From Burkholderiales bacterium (lineage in GTDB: Bacteria; Pseudomonadota; Gammaproteobacteria; Burkholderiales; Burkholderiaceae_D), in assembly GCA_028868455.1 (NCBI GenBank), contig JAGWUK010000265.1:1-5296 (forward strand): a stretch of 5,296 nt of DNA, given 5' to 3'. Below, piece by piece: positions 1 through 5,296 of the stretch (positions are counted from its first letter, which is position 1; every line of letters starts with the position of its first letter). The notes below the pieces were generated by a model. That model made no database searches, was not told where the DNA came from, and saw nothing but the letters and a program-made list of their open reading frames with translations. The translations under genes and the position numbers were made by a program.

Positions 1-19
1 TAGGGGCTGTTAACATTTA
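1..19 (+). repeat. Left terminal inverted repeat of the IS
   Basis: TAGGGGCTGTTAACATTTA is the exact reverse complement of 819-837. The match breaks at base 20 (G here, A in the complement of base 818). The outer TA, or TAG, may belong to the target duplication and not to the element itself. Confidence 0.92.
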
Positions 20-28
20 GAGAAATGT
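13..28. repeat. Subterminal hairpin inside the IS left end
   Basis: ACATTT (13-18) and AAATGT (23-28) form a 6-bp stem with an AGAG loop. A further ACATT at 33-37 can pair with AATGT at 24-28 instead. The hairpin overlaps the inner edge of the left repeat and lies upstream of orfA. Such subterminal repeats may be transposase contacts or may limit read-through translation. The function here is not shown, and AT-rich 5- to 6-base repeats can occur by chance. Confidence 0.35.
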
Positions 29-63
29 GTTTACATTCGGTATTTGAAGTATGAGATACCGAA

Positions 64-381
64 ATGAGTTCAGTACGTAAGATATTACGCGATGACCAGT
101 GGCAGAAATTAGCACCCTTGTTGTCTGGTAAGGCGGGAGATAAAGGTCGGTCAGGGCAAGATAACCGGCTATTGATTGAAGCCGTTCTTTGGATAGTTCG
201 CACCAGCTCGCCATGGCGGGATTTACCGGCAGAATTAGGCAATTGGCACACGACATACACGCGCTTCAAACGCTGGGGCGAAGCGGGGGTCTGGCAAAGA
301 ATCGTTGATGCTGTCAGCCATGACAGCGACATGGAGCTATTGATGATAGACAGTACGATTGTGCGTGCCCATCAACATTGA
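64..381 (+). pseudogene. IS5-family transposase orfA, prematurely stopped
   Basis: This encodes the 105-residue N-terminal part of an IS5-type DDE transposase. It contains the DUF4096-like DNA-binding region (roughly residues 5-80, with the conserved SPWRDLP segment at 49-55 and a Trp/Arg-rich stretch after it) and the first catalytic aspartate, D96, in LLMIDSTIVRAH. The frame ends at TGA 379-381. Without that stop it would continue across the A AAA AAG heptamer and terminate at TAG 415-417, the usual design in this IS group, where orfA runs past the slippery site. The TGA therefore looks like a nonsense mutation that separates D96 from the rest of the active site. Start ATG 64 is chosen because the protein begins just ahead of the conserved domain; no strong ribosome binding site is seen. 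Confidence 0.85.
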
Positions 382-821
382 GCCGGTGCCCAAAAAAAGC
401 AGGCCGGCAATCCATAGGCCGCTCGCGTGGAGGATTAAGCAGCAAGATTCATGTTGCAGTCGATGGATTGGGCAATCCTGTTCGCTGGCTATTGACTGGT
501 GGAGAGGTGCACGACAGTACGCAGGCTCAGGCGCTGATTAAAGGCATGCAAGCGCAGTCGGTGTTGGCTGACAAAGGCTATGACTCCAACGAGTTTGTGT
601 CGTTTATCCAGGAGCAGCAGATGCGCGCTGTCATTCCGCCTAAGCGCAATCGAACCGAGCAACGTGAGTATGATAAGTCGTTGTATAAAGACCGAAATTT
701 GGTCGAACGATTTTTTAGCCGTATCAAGCACTTTAGAAGAATCGCCACGCGATATGAAAAACTGGACAGAAATTTCCTGTCGTTTATCAATCTCGTGTTC
801 GCTTATATTTGGTTGGCTTAA
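378..821 (+). pseudogene. IS5-family transposase orfB, catalytic C-terminal part
   Basis: This is the C-terminal RNase H-like part of the transposase, in the -1 frame relative to orfA. Counting from the TTG at 378, visible motifs are GRSRGGLSSKIH (14-25), the second catalytic aspartate D65 in VLADKGYD, and the catalytic glutamate E110 in NLVERFFSRIKHFRR, whose Arg and Lys residues match the IS5 signature. The 147-residue frame ends at TAA 819-821, inside the right terminal repeat. It has no first Asp and cannot be active alone; a fusion to orfA by frameshifting is the family's usual route. The TTG start overlaps the orfA stop (TTGA), so low-level reinitiation is possible, but true translation from 378 is unproven. 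The frame downstream of the slippery site is intact. Confidence 0.85.
393..399 (+). other. Candidate -1 programmed frameshift site A AAA AAG
   Basis: The run of seven A's (392-398) followed by G reads CAA AAA AAG in the orfA frame, giving the canonical X XXY YYZ heptamer A AAA AAG known to be highly slippery in bacteria. A -1 shift continues as AAA AAA GCA, exactly the orfB frame, and joins the protein as QKK to AGRQSIGRSRGG. The site lies 11 bases downstream of the orfA TGA, so ribosomes in the orfA frame cannot reach it in this copy. Confidence 0.75.
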
Positions 822-837
822 ATGTTAACAGCCCCTA
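819..837 (-). repeat. Right terminal inverted repeat of the IS
   Basis: The reverse complement of this segment equals bases 1-19 without a mismatch. It contains the orfB stop codon (819-821) and its outer bases 835-837 form the stop codon of the convergent TetR gene. Confidence 0.92.
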
Positions 838-838
838 G
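835..838. repeat. Probable target-site duplication CTAG (right copy)
   Basis: CTAG directly follows the right end ...AACAGCCC, and the left end reads TAG followed by GGGCTGTT, so the left copy would be ?TAG with its first base outside the window. IS5 relatives commonly duplicate TA, TNA or YTAR (such as CTAG). If CTAG is right, the element proper is 4-834; if only TA, it is 3-835. Confidence 0.5.
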
Positions 839-1455
839 TTATGCGGCATTGTTTTAAACCCTTGAAACGCGACTTGAAGCATGCAAGTCACGATACTTTC
901 ATTATCCATTTTGCTAAACTTCTGCAAATATTCAACAGCTGGGTCGCATGTTCTAGCGTAGTAACTATACAAAATAACGTCGCTAGGCAATGTATTATCC
1001 AGTTCTCCATTTTTTTGCGCTGCGAGCACGAGTTTTTCCAATTTTCCGTTAAGCATCAATACCTTAGTCACATACCGAATATTTCGTGTCAACATTTCGC
1101 GTACGTGAGCACTTGTCGATGGCAAAAATGGCAAACCACCATCTAATCTGACACGCAGCGCCCATTCCAATAGCGCCGATAACTTTTGCGATGGGCTAAG
1201 CTCAACATTCATTTGTGCCAGATAATCACTTGCACCATCAATCAGACGTATTAACGCCTCCCCAACCAACTCCTCCTTCGACTTGAAGTGTTTATATAGA
1301 CTCGGTTTAGATATGCCAACTGCATTGGCAACATCGTCCATCGTCATTAAATCAAAGCCTTTTGATCCAAGAATAGCGGTTGCCGCGTCAAGGATTGCAT
1401 CTTCGCGTAGCTGAAAAGCTTGTTTTTTGAAACTTATTTTTGGAAAAATACTCAT
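835..1455 (-). CDS. TetR/AcrR-family transcriptional regulator
   Basis: This 206-residue protein has the normal TetR-family length. The N-terminal helix-turn-helix domain spans about residues 17-63: AILDAATAILGSKGF leads into MTMDDVANAVGISKPSLYKHFKSKEELV, with the recognition helix around GISKPSLYKHF (47-57). The C-terminal ligand-binding half (about 70-206) is unspecific in sequence, so the inducer cannot be named. The gene is divergent from the lipid-modification operon, with 109 bp between starts, and is most likely its repressor and its own; that is inference from position. The ATG start at 1455 has no clear Shine-Dalgarno sequence. Its stop TAG (837-835) lies within the IS target duplication and end, and the last residues PHN come immediately before it. 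The C-terminus is either native or trimmed at the insertion point; the full-looking length favours essentially native. Confidence 0.88.
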   Translation of the reverse strand: MSIFPKISFKKQAFQLREDAILDAATAILGSKGFDLMTMDDVANAVGISKPSLYKHFKSKEELVGEALIRLIDGASDYLAQMNVELSPSQKLSALLEWALRVRLDGGLPFLPSTSAHVREMLTRNIRYVTKVLMLNGKLEKLVLAAQKNGELDNTLPSDVILYSYYARTCDPAVEYLQKFSKMDNESIVTCMLQVAFQGFKTMPHN

Positions 1456-1469
1456 CGGTAAATTTTAGA

Positions 1470-1481
1470 TACTAATTAGTA
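1470..1481. promoter_or_regulatory. Candidate TetR operator, palindrome TACTAATTAGTA
   Basis: All 12 bases are self-complementary about 1475/1476. The site lies 14 bases upstream of the TetR start codon and 83 bases upstream of the oxidoreductase start, where a TetR dimer could block both divergent promoters. A half-site-like ATTAG recurs at 1475-1479 (within the palindrome) and 1507-1511, 32 bp apart, close to three helical turns. Binding is inferred from symmetry and location only. Confidence 0.5.
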
Positions 1482-1548
1482 GCATTTATGTTTTGTCGGT
1501 AGTAATATTAGCACACCGTGCATCTGCGCTAAAAATACTTAAGCCAAT

Positions 1549-1553
1549 AAAGG
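1549..1553 (+). promoter_or_regulatory. Ribosome binding site deciding the oxidoreductase start
   Basis: AAAGG lies 11 bases before ATG 1565, a slightly long but workable spacing. It supports that ATG over an in-frame TTG at 1493, which has no such motif and would add 24 residues ahead of the dinucleotide-binding strand. Confidence 0.6.
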
Positions 1554-1564
1554 TTGACGATTAC

Positions 1565-2845
1565 ATGAAAACTCAGGGTAGGCAACGTATTGCCGTTATT
1601 GGTGCCGGAATATCAGGTTTATCTAGTGCTTATTTTCTTGCAAGAAAACATGACGTGGTGCTATTTGAATCCGGATCGTATTTAGGTGGCCATACCAACA
1701 CTGTTGACGTCACTCTTGAAAATATTAGCCACCCAGTTGATACCGGTTTTCTGGTTTTCAATGATGCAACTTATCCAAACCTGATTGCTTTGTTTGCAGA
1801 ATTAGGGGTAGAGAATTATGCAACGGACATGTCGTTCGGTGTGTCATTCAATGATGGCGATTTGGAATGGGCGGGTAAAAATCTCAATACTGTCTTTGCG
1901 CAGCGTCGGAATATCGTCTCCCCAAAATTTTATTCCATGCTAAGAGATATATTGCGCTTTAACGCACGATCTCAGGAAAATTTAACTTTGACTGAGTCTT
2001 CGGGTGCGACGCTCAGTCAACTACTAATCGACGGTGGTTATAGCGTAATGTTCCGGGATGCCTATTTACTACCAATGGCGGCCGCAATTTGGTCTAGCTC
2101 ACCGGCTGATATTTTGAAATTTCCCGCGTGTACATTTCTGCGATTCTGCTTAAATCACGGTCTTTTGCAAATTAATAACCGGCCACTGTGGCGAACCGTG
2201 CGTGGCGGCGGTCGCGAATATGTTCGCAAGATAGCCGCCACCTTGCCGGACTGCCGAGTTAACTGCGAAGTCAGACAAGTTCAACGAGAACCTAATAGCG
2301 TAATCATTTCTACCAGATTCGGTAGCGAGCAGTTTGATGCCGTGATTTTTGCGACACACGCGCCGCAAACTCTACAAATGCTAACAAGCACGACCGAAAA
2401 TGAACGGGAAATCTTGTCGGCCATACGCTATCAACCCAATAGCGCAATATTGCATACAGATGACACTCAAATGCCAATTAGGCACAGCGTATGGTCATCA
2501 TGGAACTATTTATCAGGCACAACAATAAGTGCGCAACGACCAGCATGCGTTAGCTATTGGCTAAATCAATTACAAGCACTGCCATTTAATACGCCGCTGT
2601 TTGTGACACTTAACCCTTATATCGAACCTGATCCACGCAAAATTCTGGCTAGGTTCGAGTATGAACATCCAGTATTCGACCAACCGGCTATCACAGCTCA
2701 AAAAAAGCTTCAGCAAATCCAGGGGAAAAATCGCACCTGGTTTGCCGGTGCATGGAATGGTTATGGTTTTCATGAAGATGGCTTGAAATCCGCCTTAACT
2801 GTGGCCGCCGATTTCAACGTTTTACCAGCATGGGCAAAGGTATAA
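1565..2845 (+). CDS. FAD-dependent amine-oxidase-like oxidoreductase (COG2907 type)
   Basis: This 426-residue flavoprotein has no signal peptide and is presumably cytoplasmic or peripheral at the membrane. A Rossmann FAD motif occurs at the N-terminus: IAVIGAGISGLSSAYFLA (residues 9-26, GxGxxG at 13-18), with E35 placed to bind the adenosine ribose, followed by the GG motif SYLGGHTNT (38-46). The amine-oxidase-type C-terminal FAD segment is FAGAWNGYGFHEDGLKSA (393-410). Between them, DTGFLVFNDATYPNL is typical of the predicted NAD/FAD-binding proteins that neighbour DUF1365 and CFA-synthase genes. The family resembles amine oxidases and phytoene desaturase-like enzymes, so oxidation or desaturation of a lipid chain is more likely than amine oxidation; relatives have been linked to furan fatty acid synthesis in Rhodobacter, which I recall and cannot check here. 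It is the first gene of the operon, with 3 bases to the next. The longer TTG start at 1493 is rejected. Confidence 0.88.
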   Translation: MKTQGRQRIAVIGAGISGLSSAYFLARKHDVVLFESGSYLGGHTNTVDVTLENISHPVDTGFLVFNDATYPNLIALFAELGVENYATDMSFGVSFNDGDLEWAGKNLNTVFAQRRNIVSPKFYSMLRDILRFNARSQENLTLTESSGATLSQLLIDGGYSVMFRDAYLLPMAAAIWSSSPADILKFPACTFLRFCLNHGLLQINNRPLWRTVRGGGREYVRKIAATLPDCRVNCEVRQVQREPNSVIISTRFGSEQFDAVIFATHAPQTLQMLTSTTENEREILSAIRYQPNSAILHTDDTQMPIRHSVWSSWNYLSGTTISAQRPACVSYWLNQLQALPFNTPLFVTLNPYIEPDPRKILARFEYEHPVFDQPAITAQKKLQQIQGKNRTWFAGAWNGYGFHEDGLKSALTVAADFNVLPAWAKV

Positions 2846-2848
2846 ATC

Positions 2849-3634
2849 ATGAAAAGCGATCCAGCAGCTTTTCTTTTACGTGGGCATGTAATGCATCAAC
2901 GTCTGCGCCCTGCAAAGAACCATTTTGTTTATCCGGTTTTTTACCTACGCCTTAATTTAAGCCGCCTCAATGAACTGAATTCTTTTTGGTTCGGCGTTAA
3001 CTCCCGGCGCCCTGTATCGATCCAAGTGAGCGATTATGGACCCCGCGATGGTTCAAGTTTGATAATGTGGATGCGCGACGTTTTAAACAAATCTGGGATC
3101 TTGGCCGATGGTGATATCTGGCTGCAGACCTTTCCACGCATTTTTGGATTTGCATTCAATCCGGTCAATTTTTGGCTTTGCCATGACAAGAAAAAAAATT
3201 TGGTAGCAGTACTTGCCGAAGTAAACAACACCTTTGGCGAAACGCATCGTTACTTATTAGTGCCACAGGAGGGAGGTGCGATCAATGCAGACTCTCTGCT
3301 CGAGTGCAAAAAACAATTGCATGTCTCCCCTTTCTGCGAAGTTCGCGGACATTACCGCTTTTGCTTTCGCGACACCGAAAACAGTGCTTTTGTCGGCATC
3401 GATTATCACGACGATGATGGTTTGTTGATTAAGACTTCGATAGTGGGTAAATCGCAAGCCATGCGTAGCTCACTGCTAATCAGCACCCTTTTAAAGCAAC
3501 CATTTTTAACTGTGGGCATTGTGGCGCGAATATGCTGGCAAGCCTTAAAACTTTGGCTGAAGCATGTTCCATTTTTTCACAAGCCAGAACCACCAATTAA
3601 CGGGATGAGTGTTAACAAGGAAACTATCCGATGA
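2849..3634 (+). CDS. DUF1365 family protein
   Basis: This 261-residue protein of unknown biochemical role is a full-length member of DUF1365 (COG3496). Recognisable family blocks, in order: H16-x-R18-x-x-P21 with NHFVYPVFYLRL (24-35), DYGPRDG (62-68), FPRIFGFAFNPVNFWLC (95-111), EVNNTFGETHRYLL (124-137), KQLHVSPF (155-162) and the C-terminal WQALKLWLKHVPFFHKP (230-246), a semi-hydrophobic segment that may touch the membrane. No signal peptide is seen. A Shine-Dalgarno AAAGG (2836-2840) lies 8 bases before ATG 2849, inside the end of the upstream gene, and its own stop overlaps the next start in ATGA. DUF1365 genes are almost constantly next to this flavoprotein and CFA-like methyltransferase, so a shared lipid-modification step is inferred; the activity itself is not known to me. 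Confidence 0.9.
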   Translation: MKSDPAAFLLRGHVMHQRLRPAKNHFVYPVFYLRLNLSRLNELNSFWFGVNSRRPVSIQVSDYGPRDGSSLIMWMRDVLNKSGILADGDIWLQTFPRIFGFAFNPVNFWLCHDKKKNLVAVLAEVNNTFGETHRYLLVPQEGGAINADSLLECKKQLHVSPFCEVRGHYRFCFRDTENSAFVGIDYHDDDGLLIKTSIVGKSQAMRSSLLISTLLKQPFLTVGIVARICWQALKLWLKHVPFFHKPEPPINGMSVNKETIR

Positions 3635-4842
3635 ATCAATCAAAGTCATTAACTAGCGTGCCGCGTAATGTTCCTTCAACGACCCGTTTGTTTTTAAAGT
3701 TGCTTGCTAATTTAAAAATTGGACATTTGCAACTAATTACACCGGACGGGAATTGCTTAATGTTTGGGGATTTGCATACCCCGCCAAATGCTACGTTGCA
3801 GATAAAGGACTGGCGTGCGTGCCCTCTCATTCTGCGTACAGGCGATATTGGTTTTGCAGAAAGCTATGAAAGAAATTGGATTGAAACTACTGACCTTACT
3901 GGCGTTTTTAGTTTGGCTTTACGCAATGAAGCGCAACTTGAGCGCGTCTTATTCGGTGCTAAATTAGCCACACTATGGTATCGACTTCGGCATTTTTTAC
4001 GCCCTAACACGCGCAAAGGTAGCCGTCGAAATATCCATGCACATTATGATATTGGCAATGATTTCTATCGCCTTTGGCTCGATCAAAGCTGGACATACTC
4101 TGCCGCCGTATTCGATGGCGACTTCACGCAAACTTTAGCGCAAGCTCAAGCGCGAAAATATCAACGCATTATCGACAAACTGGCATTACGCGCTGGAGAT
4201 AAGGTGCTAGAAATCGGCTGTGGATGGGGTGGTTTTGCCGAGCATGCAGCAAGACGTGGAATTTATGTCCACGGCATAACTATTTCGCCATCGCAACTGA
4301 ACGTGGCAAAACAAAGAATCGCTGCGAGTGACCTACAGGAGTTTTGTGATTTGCAGCTTTGCGACTACCGGGATTTACGTGGGCAATATGATGCAATAGT
4401 TTCAATAGAGATGTTTGAGGCCGTAGGCGAGCGTTTTTGGGGGCATTATTTTGATACTGTTTCCAGGAGATTAAAACCAGGCGGTAAAGCCTTAATTCAG
4501 TCTATCACCATCAATGATAGTTATTTCGAGCGTTATCGCAGCAGTACAGACTTTATACAACAATATATTTTTCCAGGCGGCATGCTACCCAGTCCTGAAA
4601 GGTTCTGCGCAAAAGCTGAAAAATCGAGAATGCAAACGCTTGAAAAATATGAATTTGGGCAAGACTATGCGGAAACTTTACGTCGGTGGAGAAAATCATT
4701 TGAGGCGGAATATGAGGTAATTCGCAAACAGGGTTTCGACGATCGCTTTATACGTATCTGGCGCATGTATTTCGCCTATTGCGAAGCGGGATTCGACGAG
4801 GGGCGAACAAAGGTAATTCAATTTTTAATGAGCAAGGTGTAA
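3631..4842 (+). CDS. CFA-synthase-like SAM-dependent fatty acid methyltransferase
   Basis: This 403-residue protein of the cyclopropane-fatty-acyl-phospholipid synthase family (COG2230) should transfer a methylene or methyl group from SAM to the double bond of phospholipid acyl chains at the inner membrane. The N-terminal lipid-interacting domain covers about 1-125. The catalytic domain shows HAHYDIGNDFYRLWLD (136-151), SAM motif I VLEIGCGWGGFAEHAA (192-207), GITISPSQL (215-223), SIEMFEAVG (258-266), LIQSITIND (288-296) and DFIQQYIFPGGMLPS (307-321). Aligned by eye to E. coli Cfa, the bicarbonate ligands E239, I268 and Y317 are kept as E263, I292 and Y346, but C139 and H266 are replaced by A158 and Q290. 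The active site is therefore not that of a standard cyclopropane synthase, and simple methylation is possible. Start: ATG 3631 overlaps the DUF1365 stop (ATGA), with AAGGA (3617-3621) 9 bases upstream. Confidence 0.9.
   Translation: MNQSKSLTSVPRNVPSTTRLFLKLLANLKIGHLQLITPDGNCLMFGDLHTPPNATLQIKDWRACPLILRTGDIGFAESYERNWIETTDLTGVFSLALRNEAQLERVLFGAKLATLWYRLRHFLRPNTRKGSRRNIHAHYDIGNDFYRLWLDQSWTYSAAVFDGDFTQTLAQAQARKYQRIIDKLALRAGDKVLEIGCGWGGFAEHAARRGIYVHGITISPSQLNVAKQRIAASDLQEFCDLQLCDYRDLRGQYDAIVSIEMFEAVGERFWGHYFDTVSRRLKPGGKALIQSITINDSYFERYRSSTDFIQQYIFPGGMLPSPERFCAKAEKSRMQTLEKYEFGQDYAETLRRWRKSFEAEYEVIRKQGFDDRFIRIWRMYFAYCEAGFDEGRTKVIQFLMSKV
4834..4837 (+). promoter_or_regulatory. Ribosome binding site for the GTG-started last gene
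   Basis: AAGG lies within the last codons of the methyltransferase gene, 6 bases before GTG 4844. The nearer ATG at 4842 reads ATG TGA and cannot be the start, so this motif supports the GTG. Confidence 0.6.
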
Positions 4843-4843
4843 T

Positions 4844-5296
4844 GTGAGACAACTTGCTCACCCTTCGTTCAATCTGCCAAAGGCCGTTGTACTGCTTTTT
4901 TTGACACTCTGTACATTGCTGACTGTTCCGGCTCAAGCATCAGGCTGGCAAATTGATTTTCCAAAACTCAAGGAAGCAGTTGGAAGCGGCGAGTTTCGAT
5001 GGTTTGGCATTTCTGTTTATAGCGCCAAGTTATGGAGTGAGCAGCGCACCTTCGATGCAAATACTTCCTTTGCGCTAGAGCTGACTTATCATCGCGCGAT
5101 CAGTCGCGAAAGACTTGTTCAAACCAGTTTAGAAGAAATAAAACATCTGTTTGGTAAAAATATGCCCAGCGAAAAATTGTTGCGCTGGGAAGCTGATATG
5201 TCGCATACATTTCGAAATGTTAATCAAAACGAAAAATTGATCGGCGTATTCATTCCTCAATACGGCTGTCGATTCTATTCACAAAAAGAGCAACTC
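4844..5296 (+). CDS. Secreted chalcone-isomerase-like protein, 3' end outside window
   Basis: An open frame runs from GTG 4844 to the window edge without a stop (151 codons visible). Residues 1-32 form a signal peptide: basic and polar start MRQLAHPSFNLPK, hydrophobic core AVVLLFLTLCTLLTV (14-28) and a cleavage site VPAQA before SGWQ, so the protein should be exported to the periplasm. The mature part resembles the bacterial chalcone isomerase-like family (Chalcone_3, PF16036): GEFRWFGISVYSAKLW (49-64), LELTYHRAISRERLVQTS (78-95), and GVFIPQYGCRFYS (134-146). That family is usually around 180 residues, so some 30 or more are missing here by truncation of the window and not of the gene. True chalcone isomerisation is unlikely; relatives of this fold bind fatty acids, and the operon suggests a lipid-related periplasmic role. 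It lies one base after the methyltransferase stop. Confidence 0.8.
   Translation, partial: MRQLAHPSFNLPKAVVLLFLTLCTLLTVPAQASGWQIDFPKLKEAVGSGEFRWFGISVYSAKLWSEQRTFDANTSFALELTYHRAISRERLVQTSLEEIKHLFGKNMPSEKLLRWEADMSHTFRNVNQNEKLIGVFIPQYGCRFYSQKEQL

Larger units (their letters stand above)
1..837 (+). mobile_element. IS5-family insertion sequence, IS427-like two-frame group
   Basis: A compact element is bounded by perfect 19-bp inverted ends (1-19 and 819-837) and is filled by two overlapping transposase frames. The DDE protein has the IS5-type motifs IDST, ADKGYD and LVERFFSRIKHFRR. Size, the split orfA/orfB layout, the A7G slippery run and ends starting GGGGCTGTT or GGGCTGTT fit the IS427-like group of IS5. 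The exact borders are ambiguous because the target duplication blends with the tips: the duplication is either TA (1-2 and 836-837) or CTAG (835-838, with its left copy beginning one base outside the window). An in-frame stop in orfA suggests that this copy is defective. It lies directly against the stop codon of the TetR gene, in convergent orientation. Group assignment is from motif recognition, not a database match. Confidence 0.9.
1456..1564. promoter_or_regulatory. Divergent promoter and control region
   Basis: This 109-bp AT-rich gap separates the TetR gene (leftward) from the FAD oxidoreductase gene (rightward), so both promoters should lie here or run into the coding starts. A perfect 12-bp palindrome sits at 1470-1481, a shorter palindrome TAATATTA at 1503-1510, and a ribosome binding site at 1549-1553. 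TAATAT (1503-1508) could act as a -10 box, but no convincing -35 box is properly spaced on either strand, so no promoter is called. The rightward transcript would have a short leader with no evident riboswitch or attenuator. Confidence 0.6.

Noticed and set aside
359..541. Open frame on the plus strand across the orfA/orfB junction
   Set aside because: It lies in the third frame over transposase sequence and has no family motif; it is a shadow of the real frames.
841..1146. Plus-strand open frame of about 100 codons opposite the TetR gene
   Set aside because: It is fully antisense to a well-supported TetR coding region, has no ribosome binding site and has no recognisable protein features.
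1480..1535. Sigma-70 promoters around TAATAT (1503-1508) and TAAAAA (1530-1535)
   Set aside because: The -10-like boxes lack a good -35 at 16-18 bp on either strand, so the match is no better than expected in AT-rich DNA.
1493..1564. TTG-initiated extension of the flavoprotein by 24 residues
   Set aside because: There is no Shine-Dalgarno sequence before 1493, the added residues precede the FAD-binding strand that normally starts these proteins, and ATG 1565 has AAAGG upstream.
2843..4846. Terminators or promoters between the four operon genes
   Set aside because: Junctions are +3, -4 and +1 bases, leaving no room, and no hairpin followed by a T run was seen.
4842..4849. ATG at 4842 as the start of the last gene
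   Set aside because: It reads ATG TGA and stops at once; the in-frame GTG at 4844 opens the signal peptide frame.
4748..4936. Minus-strand open frame across the methyltransferase end and next gene start
   Set aside because: It is antisense to two supported genes and its low-complexity, Arg/Cys-rich translation has no family signature.
1..5296. CRISPR arrays, tRNA or rRNA genes, or a novel defence system
   Set aside because: No regularly spaced repeats, no cloverleaf or rRNA-like sequence, and every sizeable stretch is explained by the IS, the regulator and the lipid operon.

Overview
The window carries an insertion sequence at its left end, then a divergent regulator gene and the first four genes of a lipid-modification operon that runs off the right edge. 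The protein families, the tight gene packing with overlapping stops and starts, and the AAGG-type ribosome binding sites fit a moderately AT-rich Pseudomonadota chromosome, probably beta- or gammaproteobacterial. No marker allows a closer placement.

Positions 1-837 are a small IS5-family element of the two-frame (IS427-like) type with perfect 19-bp ends. Its transposase is split into orfA (first catalytic Asp) and orfB (second Asp and the Glu). A classic A AAA AAG slippery heptamer at 393-399 would join the frames by a -1 shift, but an in-frame TGA at 379-381 stops orfA just before it. The element is therefore probably inactive, unless orfB is made by reinitiation at the TTG that overlaps this stop. 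The right end of the IS abuts the stop codon of the next gene.

Positions 835-1455 (minus strand) encode a TetR/AcrR-family repressor. The 109-bp gap to the divergent operon holds a perfect 12-bp palindrome, TACTAATTAGTA, which is a good operator candidate.

Positions 1565-5296 (plus strand) encode, in order: a COG2907-type FAD-dependent oxidoreductase, a DUF1365 protein, a cyclopropane-fatty-acid-synthase-like SAM methyltransferase, and a secreted chalcone-isomerase-like protein (3' end cut by the window). Gaps are +3, -4 and +1 bases, so the four are almost certainly co-transcribed and translationally coupled. This gene set is known in Proteobacteria, often under an ECF sigma/ChrR or light-responsive regulator and associated with photo-oxidative stress and modified (cyclopropane, methylated or furan) membrane fatty acids. 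The inferred job is SAM- and flavin-dependent modification of unsaturated acyl chains in phospholipids, here apparently controlled by a TetR repressor. The methyltransferase lacks two of the five bicarbonate-binding residues of E. coli Cfa, so its product may not be a cyclopropane. This is the most interesting lead in the window.
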